A program made the position numbers and the translations under genes. A stretch of DNA of 64,000 nucleotides, taken from the NCBI GenBank assembly GCA_035489755.1, contig DATGZK010000010.1, forward strand, positions 62,001-126,000. The letters run 5' to 3'. The DNA is from UBA9160 sp035489755 (GTDB lineage: Bacteria; Myxococcota_A; UBA9160). The notes under the pieces are model-generated. The model did no database searches, was not told where the DNA came from, and saw only the letters and a list, made by a program, of their open reading frames with translations. Below, piece by piece: positions 15,836-24,501 of this stretch (position 1 is its first letter; every line of letters begins with the position of its first letter).

Positions 15836-16642
15836 GTGTCGGTTGTGCTGTTCGAGCGCCGTGGGTCAGTCGCGCTGATCACGTTAAACCGCCCCGAGGC
15901 ACGGAACGCGGTGAGCCCCGAGGTTGCCGTGCGGCTCGCCCAGGCCTGGGAAGAGGTGAAAGGGGATCCACAGATCCGAGCTGCGGTCGTGACCGGCGCC
16001 GGGGACAAGTCCTTCTGCGCGGGTGCAGACCTCGCCCGGCTGATTCCGCTCTTTACCGGCGCCCGCGCGCCAGAGGATGAGTGGGACGAGGCGCTGCGCA
16101 AGGATCCGGCGATCAGCAACCGGGCTCTCTTGCGGGAGTTTGACCCTGAGAAGCCCGTCGTCGCCGCTGTGACGGGATTCTGCATTGCAGGCGGGATGGA
16201 GATGCTCCAGGCGACCGACATCCGCGTCGCCGCTGAGGATTCGAAATTTGGTTTGCAAGAGCCCAAATGGGGCCTCTTCCCCCTCTCTGGGTCGACCGCT
16301 CGACTGCCGCGCCAGATTCCCTACGCCGTGGCGATGGAGATCCTGCTGACGGGCGACCTGATCGATGCCGCCCGGGCCTACGGCATCGGTCTTGTGAACC
16401 GGGTCGTGCCCCGCGCCGAGGTTCTCGCGACAGCTCTCGGGATCGCGCAGACCGTGGCGGAGAACGGCCCCATTGCCGTGCGCGCCATCCGTCGATCGGC
16501 GCGTGCCTGCATCGGCCTCCCAGAAAAAGATGCGCTCGCGCTCGAGCGCGAGTTCGGAATGCCGGTATTCCAGACCGAAGATGCGCGCGAGGGTCCGCGC
16601 GCGTTCAAGGAGAAGCGCAAGCCGAGATTCGTCGGTAAGTAG
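15836..16642 (+). CDS. Enoyl-CoA hydratase/isomerase (crotonase family)
   Basis: 268-residue crotonase-fold enzyme: LITLNRPEARNAVSPEV opening, oxyanion-hole segments DKSFCAGADLARL and GFCIAGGMEMLQATDIRVA, and the Glu-bearing FGLQEPKWGLFPLSGS. Crotonases hydrate enoyl-CoA, isomerise or decarboxylate; the exact reaction is not decided by sequence. GTG start at 15836 with AGGGAGAA upstream. It sits 33 bp after the BtuF-like gene, so it may share its transcript. A fatty-acid or aromatic degradation role fits the acyl-CoA dehydrogenase and ligase elsewhere in the window. Confidence 0.9.
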   Translation: MSVVLFERRGSVALITLNRPEARNAVSPEVAVRLAQAWEEVKGDPQIRAAVVTGAGDKSFCAGADLARLIPLFTGARAPEDEWDEALRKDPAISNRALLREFDPEKPVVAAVTGFCIAGGMEMLQATDIRVAAEDSKFGLQEPKWGLFPLSGSTARLPRQIPYAVAMEILLTGDLIDAARAYGIGLVNRVVPRAEVLATALGIAQTVAENGPIAVRAIRRSARACIGLPEKDALALEREFGMPVFQTEDAREGPRAFKEKRKPRFVGK

Positions 16643-16714
16643 AGCCCGCGTGCCGCGAGCCGGTGCGGGGCATGGTCTACACCAGCGAACGAATGAGGCG
16701 GAGGGGGGCCGTCG

Positions 16715-18259
16715 ATGAAGGGAAATCACAGCCGTGCGCTGCGGAGGTGCCTCTGCGGAGCGCTACCCTTTGCGGTTGCACTTCTTATGGGCTGGGCCGC
16801 GCCGGCTTCGGCGGTGCGCGTGATCGACGTGCGCGTGGGCCAGCATGGCGAGTTCACGCGAATCGTCTTCGACCTCGACGGGCCGGCGCGCTACCGCCTT
16901 GAGCGCAGCGAGGCCGGCGCCGCGGTGCCCGAACTCGTGGTGCACTTCGACGCGAGCGCGCAGCCAAAGGTCGTTCGTACGCTGTCCAAGATCGTCGATG
17001 GGGTCCGGCTCGAAGCACGGCCTGAAGGTGCGGTGGCGCGGATTGCGCTGCGCTCCCGCGACGTCCACGCGGTGGAAGAGACGCTCTCGTCGCCGCCTCG
17101 GATCGTGATCGATCTGCGGGCGGCCACCCAGGCGGAAGTGGCCACCGCGAAGCGGCCCGCCGGAGCGCCGCCCCACACCACGGAGCCGGTAGCCCCGGAG
17201 GCGGCGGCCGCGCCGCCGCGCCCGCCGCAGCCCGCGGCAGCGCCTCCCGCAGCCGGTAGGACGGCGCCGCGGACGACGGCCGAGCTGATCGAGGCGCAGG
17301 CGGACGCAGCCGCAGCCCGGCTTCTCGGCGAGCAGGGCGCGACAAAGCCAGGCGAGGCGCCTGCACCCCCGCCGGCGCCTTTGGCGGGGCCTTCCGCCCC
17401 CGCGCCCGCGGAGCCTGCAGCCCCAGCCGAGAGCGCGCCGGCGCCGACCGAATCGGCATCGGCCCCGCCCCCGCCCGCTCCCTCCGCTCCGCCGGAGCCC
17501 CCACGAGAAGCCGGCAACCCACCGGGAACCCTTGGCGCGCCGCCGCCGCCCCTGCCGCCCTCCATCTCGCCTGTCTGGAGTGAGCCAGGGGCCTTCGTGA
17601 CCGGCGCCGTGCTGATCGTTCTCGCGCTCTTCGTGTGGTTCATCTTCCGCCGGCGCGAGCCCAAGGAGGACGTCCACGCAGGGGCGATCCCGGCCGACGC
17701 CTTCCTCGATCGGATGGCCGCGTTTGGGGATGGCAGCGAGAGGGGAGCCGAAGAGCATCCAGAGGACACACAGGAGCGTACCGAGGCCCTGCCCCTCTTT
17801 GCCGCCGCCTCGGCGAGCGAACGAACCGTGGAGATCCCCGTATCGAGAGAGGGCGGATCGGGGCATGAAGGGAGTTCGCTCTTCGGGGAGCCTTCCGGCG
17901 TCACGAGCAGCACGGACAAGGGTGTCACCGCGGCGGACCTTGAACACCCGAGTCCGGCCCTCGGCGAGCGCGTGGCCAGCACGGGGATCGCGCCCGCTCC
18001 ACACACGGATGAGTCGATAGGTCGGTTGCTGCGAGAAGTCGAGCAGCGCCTCGCGCAGATCGAGCAGCGCCTTGCCCGGGACGCCGACGCGCGCGAGCGC
18101 CTCGAGCGTCAAGTCGTGGCGCAGACCGAGGAGCTGCGCGTCCAGCGCGCCGCGATTGCGCGCACGCAGCGCGTGCTGCGCACGCTCTCCCGGCCCGAGG
18201 ATCTTGCCACCGAGCCGGTGATCAAGAGTCCGGGCCCCTCCTCGGGCTCGCCGGACTGA
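16715..18259 (+). CDS. AMIN-like domain, single-pass membrane protein
   Basis: 514 residues. A signal peptide (ALPFAVALLMGWAAPASA) is followed by an AMIN-like beta domain (about 34-130, ending in PPRIVIDLRA), the module that targets peptidoglycan hydrolases and PilQ to the cell wall. A long Pro/Ala-rich stretch (about 140-285) leads to a membrane helix (GAFVTGAVLIVLALFVWFIF, about 295-314), then RRRE, a cytoplasmic acidic region and a Glu/Arg-rich coiled coil (LLREVEQRLAQIEQRLARD). The layout suggests a link between cell wall and cytoplasm. GGAGGGG precedes the ATG. No catalytic domain. Function unknown; the coiled coil may bind a partner. Confidence 0.75.
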   Translation: MKGNHSRALRRCLCGALPFAVALLMGWAAPASAVRVIDVRVGQHGEFTRIVFDLDGPARYRLERSEAGAAVPELVVHFDASAQPKVVRTLSKIVDGVRLEARPEGAVARIALRSRDVHAVEETLSSPPRIVIDLRAATQAEVATAKRPAGAPPHTTEPVAPEAAAAPPRPPQPAAAPPAAGRTAPRTTAELIEAQADAAAARLLGEQGATKPGEAPAPPPAPLAGPSAPAPAEPAAPAESAPAPTESASAPPPPAPSAPPEPPREAGNPPGTLGAPPPPLPPSISPVWSEPGAFVTGAVLIVLALFVWFIFRRREPKEDVHAGAIPADAFLDRMAAFGDGSERGAEEHPEDTQERTEALPLFAAASASERTVEIPVSREGGSGHEGSSLFGEPSGVTSSTDKGVTAADLEHPSPALGERVASTGIAPAPHTDESIGRLLREVEQRLAQIEQRLARDADARERLERQVVAQTEELRVQRAAIARTQRVLRTLSRPEDLATEPVIKSPGPSSGSPD

Positions 18260-18273
18260 GCGGGACTTTTGCG

Positions 18274-19161
18274 CTAGGGGCGCTGGGCGGCGAGAAGCAG
18301 CGCTCCGAGTGCCCCCGCGAACTCGCCGCCTTGCAACAGCACGGGCTCGCGGCCGAGTGCCCGGGTGATCTCGCTCAAGATCTCGCAAAGCGCAGGGTTG
18401 TTGCGCAGCGTCGAACCTGCATAGACGATCTTGCGCACCTGGGTTGCCGCGGCGAGGCCCCCGCACAGGAGTGCGACGTTCTCCCCAATGAGGCCCATGA
18501 GCGCCTGCGCCAGGTCCTCGCGGCGAGGGGGCTCGGAGCGCGCATCCAGCCGCGCCAGCTTGCCGAATGCACTCGCCGTCAGCTCACCGGCCAGCGGGAT
18601 CTCGCCTGGCCGGTAGATGTCGGACACCCGCAGGTCGACCCGCGCGCGTGCACCCTGGGTCGCAAGCTCGGCCAAGGCCTCGAATCGGCGCTCCCCGGCC
18701 AGCTGGGATCCGAGGCCGACCAGCGTTCCTCCCCCGAGCGCGGTGCCCCCGACCCGCGTCACCGCCATACCGTCCACCAGCATGATCGAGGTGCCGGTGC
18801 CGAGTGAGACCAGCAGGTACCTCTCCGCCGGCGCCGCCCCATTGGAGCGCATGAGCGCGGCCGCACCCGACCCCCAGGCCGCGAACTCGTTCACGCGTGC
18901 GGTGTCCCAAGGGAGAAGACGCGCAAGCTCGGCCGCGCCGCCGCCGGTTAGGCCGACGCTACGTGGCTCGAGCCGAACGACGGCCTCGATGACCTTGGTC
19001 AGTTCCTGGGAAGGGATGAGGTCAAAGTCTGGGGCGGCCTCGTCGCGGCTGCGCAGGGCGATTTTGGCGAGGGTGGCGCCGACATCGACGCCGACCACAC
19101 GCTGCTTTTGAGGATCGGTAGTTTCCGGTTGGCCGAGCGGATGATACGCTCGCTGTTTCAA
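18274..19161 (-). CDS. coaW: Type II pantothenate kinase (Fumble/CoaW family)
   Basis: ASKHA-fold kinase expected to phosphorylate pantothenate, the first step of coenzyme A synthesis. 295 residues. Phosphate-1 motif VVGVDVGATLAKIAL, glycine-rich LVSLGTGTSIMLVDG, and the diagnostic TALGGGTLVGLG block; a further motif IVYAGSTLRNNPAL is near the C-terminus. Type II enzymes are usual in eukaryotes and staphylococci but occur in scattered other bacteria. The start could be several codons downstream. Only 32 bp separate it from the divergent gspA start, so promoters must overlap. CoA supply fits the acyl-CoA genes nearby. Confidence 0.82.
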   Translation of the reverse strand: MKQRAYHPLGQPETTDPQKQRVVGVDVGATLAKIALRSRDEAAPDFDLIPSQELTKVIEAVVRLEPRSVGLTGGGAAELARLLPWDTARVNEFAAWGSGAAALMRSNGAAPAERYLLVSLGTGTSIMLVDGMAVTRVGGTALGGGTLVGLGSQLAGERRFEALAELATQGARARVDLRVSDIYRPGEIPLAGELTASAFGKLARLDARSEPPRREDLAQALMGLIGENVALLCGGLAAATQVRKIVYAGSTLRNNPALCEILSEITRALGREPVLLQGGEFAGALGALLLAAQRP

Positions 19162-19193
19162 CGGGTTGCACCTCTGGGGCGGGCCGCGCGCGC

Positions 19194-20957
19194 ATGTATA
19201 CCGCGTTCTACGGGCTCCGCGAGAAGCCGTTCGCGCTGAGCCCGAATCCCCGTTTTCTATTTCTCGCGGATTCGCACCGCGAAGCGCTCGCCCATCTGCT
19301 CTACGGAATCGAGCAGGGCGAGGGCTTTATCGCTGTGACCGGTGAGGTCGGGACCGGCAAGACCACGCTCAGTCGCACACTCTTGCAGCGGCTCGGTTCG
19401 GAGACCGAGGTCGCCTTCCTGTTCAACCCGAAGCTCTCTCCGCTCGAGCTGCTCCAGGCCATCCACATCGAGTTCGGGCTGGCCGATGCATTCGGCCGCG
19501 CGGGCGGCTCCTGGCGTGAGCTCAGCGACGATCTGAACCGCTTCCTCGTCGATCGCAAGCGCGAGGGCAAGCGCGTGTTGCTGATCATCGACGAGGCGCA
19601 GAACCTCGAACCCGAAACGCTGGAGCAGGTCCGGCTCCTTTCCAACCTCGAGACCGAAACCTCCAAGCTGATTCAGATCATCCTGCTCGGGCAGCCCGAG
19701 CTTGACGCGAAGCTCGAGACGCGGGCGCTGCGGCAATTGCGCCAGCGCATCAGCGTGCGTTGGCGCCTTGCCCCCCTCTCCGCGGCGGAGACGGAGAAGT
19801 ATGTGAGGCACCGGCTGCGCATCGCGGCCGGCACGGAGAGGCCGCTGTTCAACGCGGCGGCGCTGCGGGCCGTGCGCAGAGCGTCCGGGGGTGTGCCTCG
19901 CCTGGTCAACATTGTCTGCGACCGAGCGCTGCTCGCGGGCTATGCCGAGGGGGCGGGCGAGATCAGTCCTCGCCTGGTGCGGCGCGCCGTGCGTGAGATG
20001 GCCGGGCACCGCTCTCCTGTCGCGCGCATCCGCAGGCGCTGGCGCGAAATCGTCTTGGGCGGCGCTGCTGTTCTTGGCGCAGGGGCGCTCGCGGCCGTCT
20101 TCGGAATTAACCGCGATGGTGCTCTCGCCGCGCGAAAAGATCAGGGCCAAGTCGCGATCGAGGCGCAACCCGCGCAGATGGTCGCATCGGTGGACGCGGG
20201 GCCTATTGCATCCATCGACGCAGCCTCGTTCTCGGGCGCTTCCGCGACGGGCGCAGAAAGCCTGCCCCTTGAAGCGCCGGCGCCGGCCGCAGCCGCGCCG
20301 GTGAGCCTCGAGAAGGCCCTGCGCTCCGCCATACCCGAGGTGAGCACGGCAGCGGCGCTCGACGCCGCGCTCGCAGCGTGGGGGCAGGCGCCCCGGGCGC
20401 TCCCCGCTGTCGGACTGCCGGAGGCACTCCGGATTCTCGAGGATTCTGGATACGCCGTGCTCGCCGTGCAGGATGCCACGCTGAATCTGCTTCGGGCGCT
20501 CGACTACCCGACCCTCCTGCGTTTTCCCGCCGCGGACGGCCGAGGTGCCGTGGCACTCCTAGCCGCGGCGGATGACCACGGGGCGACACTCGAAGGTGTT
20601 GTCCCGGGGACGACGCTCGTGGTTCCGCGCGAAGAGCTCGAGGCCCGCTGGGGCGGCGAGGCGTTTATTGTGTGGCGCGACTTCGAGCCCCTGCCGGAGA
20701 CGCTAAACCCCGGTGACTCGGGTCCTGCCGTCCAGTGGCTGCAGCGCGCCCTGGCCGAGCTTGGCTTTCTCTCGCGGCCAGAATCGGGCCGCTTTGATCT
20801 CTCGACGACCGCGGCGGTCATGGCGTTCCAGCAGAGTCGAGCGCTCGGCGCTGATGGCAGCGTCGGCCCGCGCACCAAGATGGCCCTGTACGGCGCACTC
20901 CGTCGCTATGGTGTGCCGAGGCTTGCTGCGTCGCACGCGGGGGGAAAGCTGGGTTGA
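19194..20957 (+). CDS. gspA: GspA/ExeA-like AAA ATPase with peptidoglycan-binding domain
   Basis: 587 residues. N-terminal AAA+ domain: FYGLREKPFALSPNPRFLF, Walker A VTGEVGTGKTTLSRTLL (about 45-60), Walker B LLIIDEAQNL, and the VPRLVNIVCDRALLAGY sensor-2 helix. One membrane helix (IVLGGAAVLGAGALAAVFGI, about 285-304) leads to a periplasmic part with a cysteine-less, peptidase-C39-like region and a terminal PG_binding_1 domain (LNPGDSGPAVQWLQRALAELG). GspA with GspB energises insertion of the type II secretin through peptidoglycan. No other gsp genes are in the window. Ends in a TTGA overlap with gspB. Confidence 0.9.
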   Translation: MYTAFYGLREKPFALSPNPRFLFLADSHREALAHLLYGIEQGEGFIAVTGEVGTGKTTLSRTLLQRLGSETEVAFLFNPKLSPLELLQAIHIEFGLADAFGRAGGSWRELSDDLNRFLVDRKREGKRVLLIIDEAQNLEPETLEQVRLLSNLETETSKLIQIILLGQPELDAKLETRALRQLRQRISVRWRLAPLSAAETEKYVRHRLRIAAGTERPLFNAAALRAVRRASGGVPRLVNIVCDRALLAGYAEGAGEISPRLVRRAVREMAGHRSPVARIRRRWREIVLGGAAVLGAGALAAVFGINRDGALAARKDQGQVAIEAQPAQMVASVDAGPIASIDAASFSGASATGAESLPLEAPAPAAAAPVSLEKALRSAIPEVSTAAALDAALAAWGQAPRALPAVGLPEALRILEDSGYAVLAVQDATLNLLRALDYPTLLRFPAADGRGAVALLAAADDHGATLEGVVPGTTLVVPREELEARWGGEAFIVWRDFEPLPETLNPGDSGPAVQWLQRALAELGFLSRPESGRFDLSTTAAVMAFQQSRALGADGSVGPRTKMALYGALRRYGVPRLAASHAGGKLG

Positions 20958-21955
20958 GTACGATCCTGAAGGCGCTGCGCCGGCTCGAAGAGGAGCGGAC
21001 GGCAAAAGCGGAGCGTGCGCTGCGCGAGCAGGTGGTAAGCGCCTCCCCCGGCGCGCCGGGCCCTTGGCGGCGCCTCGTGCTGGGTGGGCTCGGTGCTGTC
21101 GCCGCCGTGGCGCTCGTGAGCCTCGCTCTGCATAGCTGGCTCGCGCGGCCTGCAGTGCAGTCCGCCGCCCCGCCCGCGGCACCGGCCGCGCCTGCGCGCC
21201 CCGCGGGCCCGCCCGCAGCAGCGGCTGCGACAAGTCCCCTTGCCGCCGCTTCTCGGCCCGGAGTACCACCCACAGCAGCTCCTCCTGCCGCACCCCAAGC
21301 CGCTCCTCCGGTCGCACCCCCCTCGAGCCCGCCGACGGGGGCAGGAGCGCCACCGGGAGCGCTCCAGGGAGCGCAGCGCCCGGCGCCGGCCGAGCTTCGC
21401 GCAGCGGCCGCGGCACTGGCTCCGCGGGCCGACTTTGCCGTGGTGCAGCGGCCGCCGCCTTCGCCGCAGGTCGTGGACGAGGGTCCCCCGGAAAACGAGC
21501 CCCCCCAAACCCAAAAAGGAACCCTGTCTCCGGAGCCGGGAAGTGTTCCGCCCTCCCCTCGGAGGGCGCCAGCCGCGGCCGCCGCTGAGCCCTCTTCCGC
21601 GGGCGAAGACGCCGCCACCTCCTCCGTGCCGATCCGGCTGCGCGAGATCGACCCCACGATCCACTCGCCCTACGGAATCCACGAAGACACGCCAAAGAAG
21701 CGCCCGACCCACGCGAAGGCGGCGCATCCGCCCGCCAGCACTGCGGCCTCGGAGGTCGTGGTGACCCGCACCATCTGGCATCCGAGCGCGGAGCGGCGGA
21801 TTGCCCTCGTGCTCGGAGCGGGCGATTCCCAGGAGCGAGAGGTTCACGAGGGCGAAAGCGTGGGCTCCCTTCAAGTGCTGCGGATTGAGCCTTCGGACGT
21901 TGTCTTCTTGCGAGATGGAGTGGAGGTTCGGCAGCGCGTTGGCGCCTCGCGGTGA
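20954..21955 (+). CDS. gspB: GspB-like protein
   Basis: 333 residues from a TTG start embedded in the stop of gspA. MSTILKALRRLEEER is the conserved GspB N-terminus, followed by a membrane helix (LVLGGLGAVAAVALVSLAL), a ~170-residue Pro/Ala-rich periplasmic linker, and a C-terminal GspB-type domain (ERRIALVLGAG to GESVGSLQVLRIEPSDVVFLRDG). GspB partners GspA in secretin assembly and may hold the secretin beneath the outer membrane. The linker has no other features. Ends in a GTGA overlap with the phosphoesterase. Confidence 0.85.
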   Translation: MSTILKALRRLEEERTAKAERALREQVVSASPGAPGPWRRLVLGGLGAVAAVALVSLALHSWLARPAVQSAAPPAAPAAPARPAGPPAAAAATSPLAAASRPGVPPTAAPPAAPQAAPPVAPPSSPPTGAGAPPGALQGAQRPAPAELRAAAAALAPRADFAVVQRPPPSPQVVDEGPPENEPPQTQKGTLSPEPGSVPPSPRRAPAAAAAEPSSAGEDAATSSVPIRLREIDPTIHSPYGIHEDTPKKRPTHAKAAHPPASTAASEVVVTRTIWHPSAERRIALVLGAGDSQEREVHEGESVGSLQVLRIEPSDVVFLRDGVEVRQRVGASR

Positions 21956-22452
21956 GCTTGCACGATTTCGTGGTGGGCGTCGTCGCCGACACCCACGGCT
22001 ACCTCGATCCTGAGGTGCTCGACTGTCTTTCCGACGTGGATGTGATCCTCCACGCCGGGGACATCGGACCCGACCGCGTGCTTGAAGCCCTTCGCGCCGC
22101 GGCGCCGGTCATCGCCGTGACAGGAAACGGCGACGAGGCGCTTCGTCACGTCTATCCCTGGGACCAGCGCGTGGAGCTCGGCAGGGTGCGTCTTCTCTTG
22201 TGTCACTGGTACGACAACTTCGGGATGCTTCACCCGCGCATCGAGCGTGAGCTGCGCGCTTGGGAGCCGCACGCCCTCGTCTTTGGCCACACCCACAGTG
22301 CGCTCTGCGAGTGGCGCAGCGGCGTGCTGCACTTCAATCCCGGTTACGCCGGACCGCCGGGCCAGGGCCGCCCGCGCTCGGTGGGTCGACTCTGGGTCGA
22401 CGGTGAAAGCGTGCGCGCGCAGATCCTCCCTCTCTCTTCCACCGGCGCATGA
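21952..22452 (+). CDS. YfcE/MJ0936-type metallophosphoesterase
   Basis: 166-residue calcineurin-like phosphoesterase. Metal-binding motifs in order: DTHG (Asp13, His15), HAGD, GNGDE (the GNxDE motif), HWYD and GHTH. All dimetal-site ligands of the family are there. Such small single-domain enzymes hydrolyse phosphodiesters, but physiological substrates are mostly unknown. Start is GTG, overlapping the gspB stop by 4 nt, so it is the third gene of that operon. Its link to the GspAB function is not evident. Confidence 0.9.
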   Translation: MSLHDFVVGVVADTHGYLDPEVLDCLSDVDVILHAGDIGPDRVLEALRAAAPVIAVTGNGDEALRHVYPWDQRVELGRVRLLLCHWYDNFGMLHPRIERELRAWEPHALVFGHTHSALCEWRSGVLHFNPGYAGPPGQGRPRSVGRLWVDGESVRAQILPLSSTGA

Positions 22453-22563
22453 GCGGACCGCGAAGACTGCGGGCCTTCGGCGCGTCAACCGATTGCCCCC
22501 CTGCCTCGTTTGTTCGTTTGGGGCGCGGCCAGAGGGGTCCGAGACCGCGCGCGGAGGACTCTG

Positions 22564-22908
22564 ATGAAGGGGATGGACGGGCTGGCAGAGCGGGCGCAGC
22601 GGCTGGCAGCCGAGCTCGACGTGAGCGCGGAGGAGGGCCGAGTACAAACCGATCGGCTCTACCGGGTCCTTCTGCGCGAGGCCCGCGCCCTGCGTGCGCT
22701 CGAAGACGAGGTGCGAACCGCCGAGGATGGCCTCGCCGAGACCCTGCTGCGCGGCGCAGATGCGACGGTCCAGGACGTGCAGCCGGAAATCCACCGGCTG
22801 CTTGTCCTGCGGCAAGAGATCCTCGAGCGCGCGCTCAGCGCGCTCGTGGAGGTGCGCGGCTTGCTCTCGCCATCGCAGCTCGAGCGCGCGCTCGAATTGC
22901 GGTCGTGA
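22564..22908 (+). CDS. Spy/CpxP-like helical protein lacking a signal peptide
   Basis: 114 residues, all predicted helical and highly charged. ATG 22564 is chosen since GGAGG precedes it; the longer frame adds nothing like a signal peptide. The C-terminal half (DVQPEIHRLLVLRQEILERALSALVEVRGLLSPSQLERAL) aligns well with the exported Spy-like protein at 24019 (DVKPLLDRTLQIRQQ to VRAVLTPDQL), so the two are paralogues. Spy/CpxP/CnrX proteins are periplasmic chaperones or metal sensors. This copy should remain in the cytoplasm. It ends 4 bp before the sigma factor gene, probably in the same operon. Confidence 0.72.
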   Translation: MKGMDGLAERAQRLAAELDVSAEEGRVQTDRLYRVLLREARALRALEDEVRTAEDGLAETLLRGADATVQDVQPEIHRLLVLRQEILERALSALVEVRGLLSPSQLERALELRS

Positions 22909-22912
22909 GCCC

Positions 22913-23500
22913 ATGGCGCCCGCGAGGCGCCTCGCGAGCTGCGCCATGGCCAAGGACGTGGACCGGGACGGCGGCCTGAAATCGGTGCCGAGGCCGCGGT
23001 CGCGTTTCGACGAGCTGCACCGCGCCCACGCCGTGCGCATCGGGCGGCTGTGTCGCTGGCTACTTTCCGATCCCGGCGAGGCCGAGGACGTGACGCAAGA
23101 GGTGTTCTTGAAGCTCCACCGTGCGCTCGAGGACGGCACCGAGGCACAGGCCTGGGAGCCGTGGCTTACGACTGTGGCGCTCAATGCCTGTCGTGACCGC
23201 CGGCGGTCGGCGTGGTGGCGCCGGGTGTGGCAGCCCGGGGTGGAGCTCGACGAATCGAAGCTCCCCGGGCTTCGTCGCGACGCTGAAGAGGAGCTTTTGG
23301 GCCGTGAAGAACGCGGCCGCATCTGGGTGGCTTATCGCGCGCTCTCGGCGCGACAACAGGAGGTGTTCGCACTGCGGCACCTCGAAGGCTGGTCGACGGA
23401 AGAAGTGGCGCAGGCGCTCGGCATGAGTGCAGGCAGCGTAAAGCGTCACCTGCACCGGGCGATCGGTCACTTAAGACGCACCTTGGGAGGTCGCGCATGA
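22913..23500 (+). CDS. ECF-type RNA polymerase sigma factor
   Basis: 195 residues (ATG 22913; an alternative ATG at 22946 gives 184). Sigma-2 region: RFDELHRAHAVRIGRLCRWLL and AEDVTQEVFLKLHRAL, with the conserved EDVTQEVF. Sigma-4: LSARQQEVFALRHLEGWSTEEVAQALGM with the helix-turn-helix continuing into SAGSVKRHLHRAIGHLRRTL. No sigma-3 domain. It directs polymerase to stress promoters and is expected to be held by the anti-sigma factor encoded immediately downstream (GTG/ATG coupling by a 4-nt overlap). Flanking Spy-like genes suggest envelope or metal stress as the signal. Confidence 0.92.
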   Translation: MAPARRLASCAMAKDVDRDGGLKSVPRPRSRFDELHRAHAVRIGRLCRWLLSDPGEAEDVTQEVFLKLHRALEDGTEAQAWEPWLTTVALNACRDRRRSAWWRRVWQPGVELDESKLPGLRRDAEEELLGREERGRIWVAYRALSARQQEVFALRHLEGWSTEEVAQALGMSAGSVKRHLHRAIGHLRRTLGGRA

Positions 23501-24003
23501 GAGAGTGCCCCGACGATCGAACGCTGGAGCGCCTGTTTGCAGGAGAGGGGCGCGCGGCGCAACGGCGTCATCTCGCGGCCTGCCCGGAGTGCGCGCTGCG
23601 CATGCGCAGGATCGAGCAAGACGTGGAGCGCATCCGCGAAGCCTTGTTCGAGGATCCGCCGCTTGAACTGCTGCGGCGCTCGCCCGGGCGCCCTGCGCGG
23701 CCCCTGCTGGGGGTCCTTGTGCTTGGCGCCGCTGCGGCGTGTGTGGCCGCCGTGCTTTGGGTGCGTCCCGTTACGGTGGAGCCGGGGAGCCCGTTCGAGC
23801 TTGCCGGGTTCATGCACACTGCGTCCCAGGCGCTTTTCCCTGCCATCGAGGAGGACTCCGGAGCGGTCGCAAGCCCGAGAGCGGCGCAGCTCGCGGCGCT
23901 CGGCACCGCGCTCACGGGAGAGCGCCCTTGCACGCTCGAGGATCAACTAGACGCGGAATCGTGTGACGCGCAGGACGTCACCACCCTGGCACAGGGCTGG
24001 TAG
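23497..24003 (+). CDS. Zinc-finger anti-sigma factor, membrane-bound
   Basis: 168 residues. The N-terminal cytoplasmic anti-sigma domain has the zinc signature RHLAACPEC (His-x3-Cys-x2-Cys), with an upstream Cys4 close to the start. A membrane helix (PLLGVLVLGAAAACVAAVLWV, about 69-89) follows, then an ~80-residue periplasmic tail. Such proteins keep their partner ECF sigma factor inactive until a signal releases it by proteolysis or conformational change. Two Cys in the periplasmic tail (CTLEDQLDAESC) might form a redox-sensitive disulphide. Overlaps the sigma gene by 4 nt. Confidence 0.87.
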   Translation: MRECPDDRTLERLFAGEGRAAQRRHLAACPECALRMRRIEQDVERIREALFEDPPLELLRRSPGRPARPLLGVLVLGAAAACVAAVLWVRPVTVEPGSPFELAGFMHTASQALFPAIEEDSGAVASPRAAQLAALGTALTGERPCTLEDQLDAESCDAQDVTTLAQGW

Positions 24004-24018
24004 GACGCGGAGGAACCT

Positions 24019-24501
24019 ATGCTACGCAGGTCGATACCGGCCCTCATCGTATTCATCGCACTGGTGTCGCCCGCCCTTGCCGAGGAACCGGGGATGTTCC
24101 ACGGAAGGGGTGGGTTTGGCGGCCCGCCTCCCATGCAGGGCGAGGATCCGATGCGGATTCTGCAGGGCGTTCACCTCACACCCGATCAGCAGACGCAGGT
24201 GCACAAGATTCTCGAAGCGAACCACGCGAGTCTGCACGATCTGTTTGATCAGCTGCATGCCGCGCAGGATGCGCTGGCGACGGCGCTGCTGGGCCCCGGC
24301 AATGTGACCGCTGCGGACGTGAAGCCGCTGCTCGACCGCACGCTCCAAATCCGCCAGCAGCTCGCCCAGCATGGGCTCGAGGCCATGCTCCAGGTACGCG
24401 CGGTCCTGACGCCCGATCAGCTCGCCAAAGCCGCGGCACGAAGAGCGCGCATGAAGGAGCTCGAAGCGCAGATGCGAGCCCTCCTCGAGGAATCGAACTA
24501 G
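24019..24501 (+). CDS. Periplasmic Spy/CpxP-like (heavy-metal-resistance-type) protein
   Basis: 160 residues with a signal peptide (PALIVFIALVSPALA, cleaved before EEPG). A Gly/Met/Pro-rich start (FHGRGGFGGPPPMQG) is followed by the helical LTXXQ fold: LTPDQQTQVHKILEANH and LTPDQLAKAAARRARMKE carry the two LTPDQ signatures. The family includes Spy (an ATP-independent chaperone) and the metal sensor CnrX. Its place 15 bp after the anti-sigma gene suggests it is either a target or the periplasmic sensor of the sigma system. No CnrX-type His/Met metal site is clear, though HFH-like residues precede the domain. Confidence 0.83.
   Translation: MLRRSIPALIVFIALVSPALAEEPGMFHGRGGFGGPPPMQGEDPMRILQGVHLTPDQQTQVHKILEANHASLHDLFDQLHAAQDALATALLGPGNVTAADVKPLLDRTLQIRQQLAQHGLEAMLQVRAVLTPDQLAKAAARRARMKELEAQMRALLEESN

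Noticed and set aside
16763..18466. 567-codon antisense frame rich in Arg and Gly
   Set aside because: It is the reverse of the Pro/Ala-rich AMIN protein, which has a signal peptide and ribosome-binding site.
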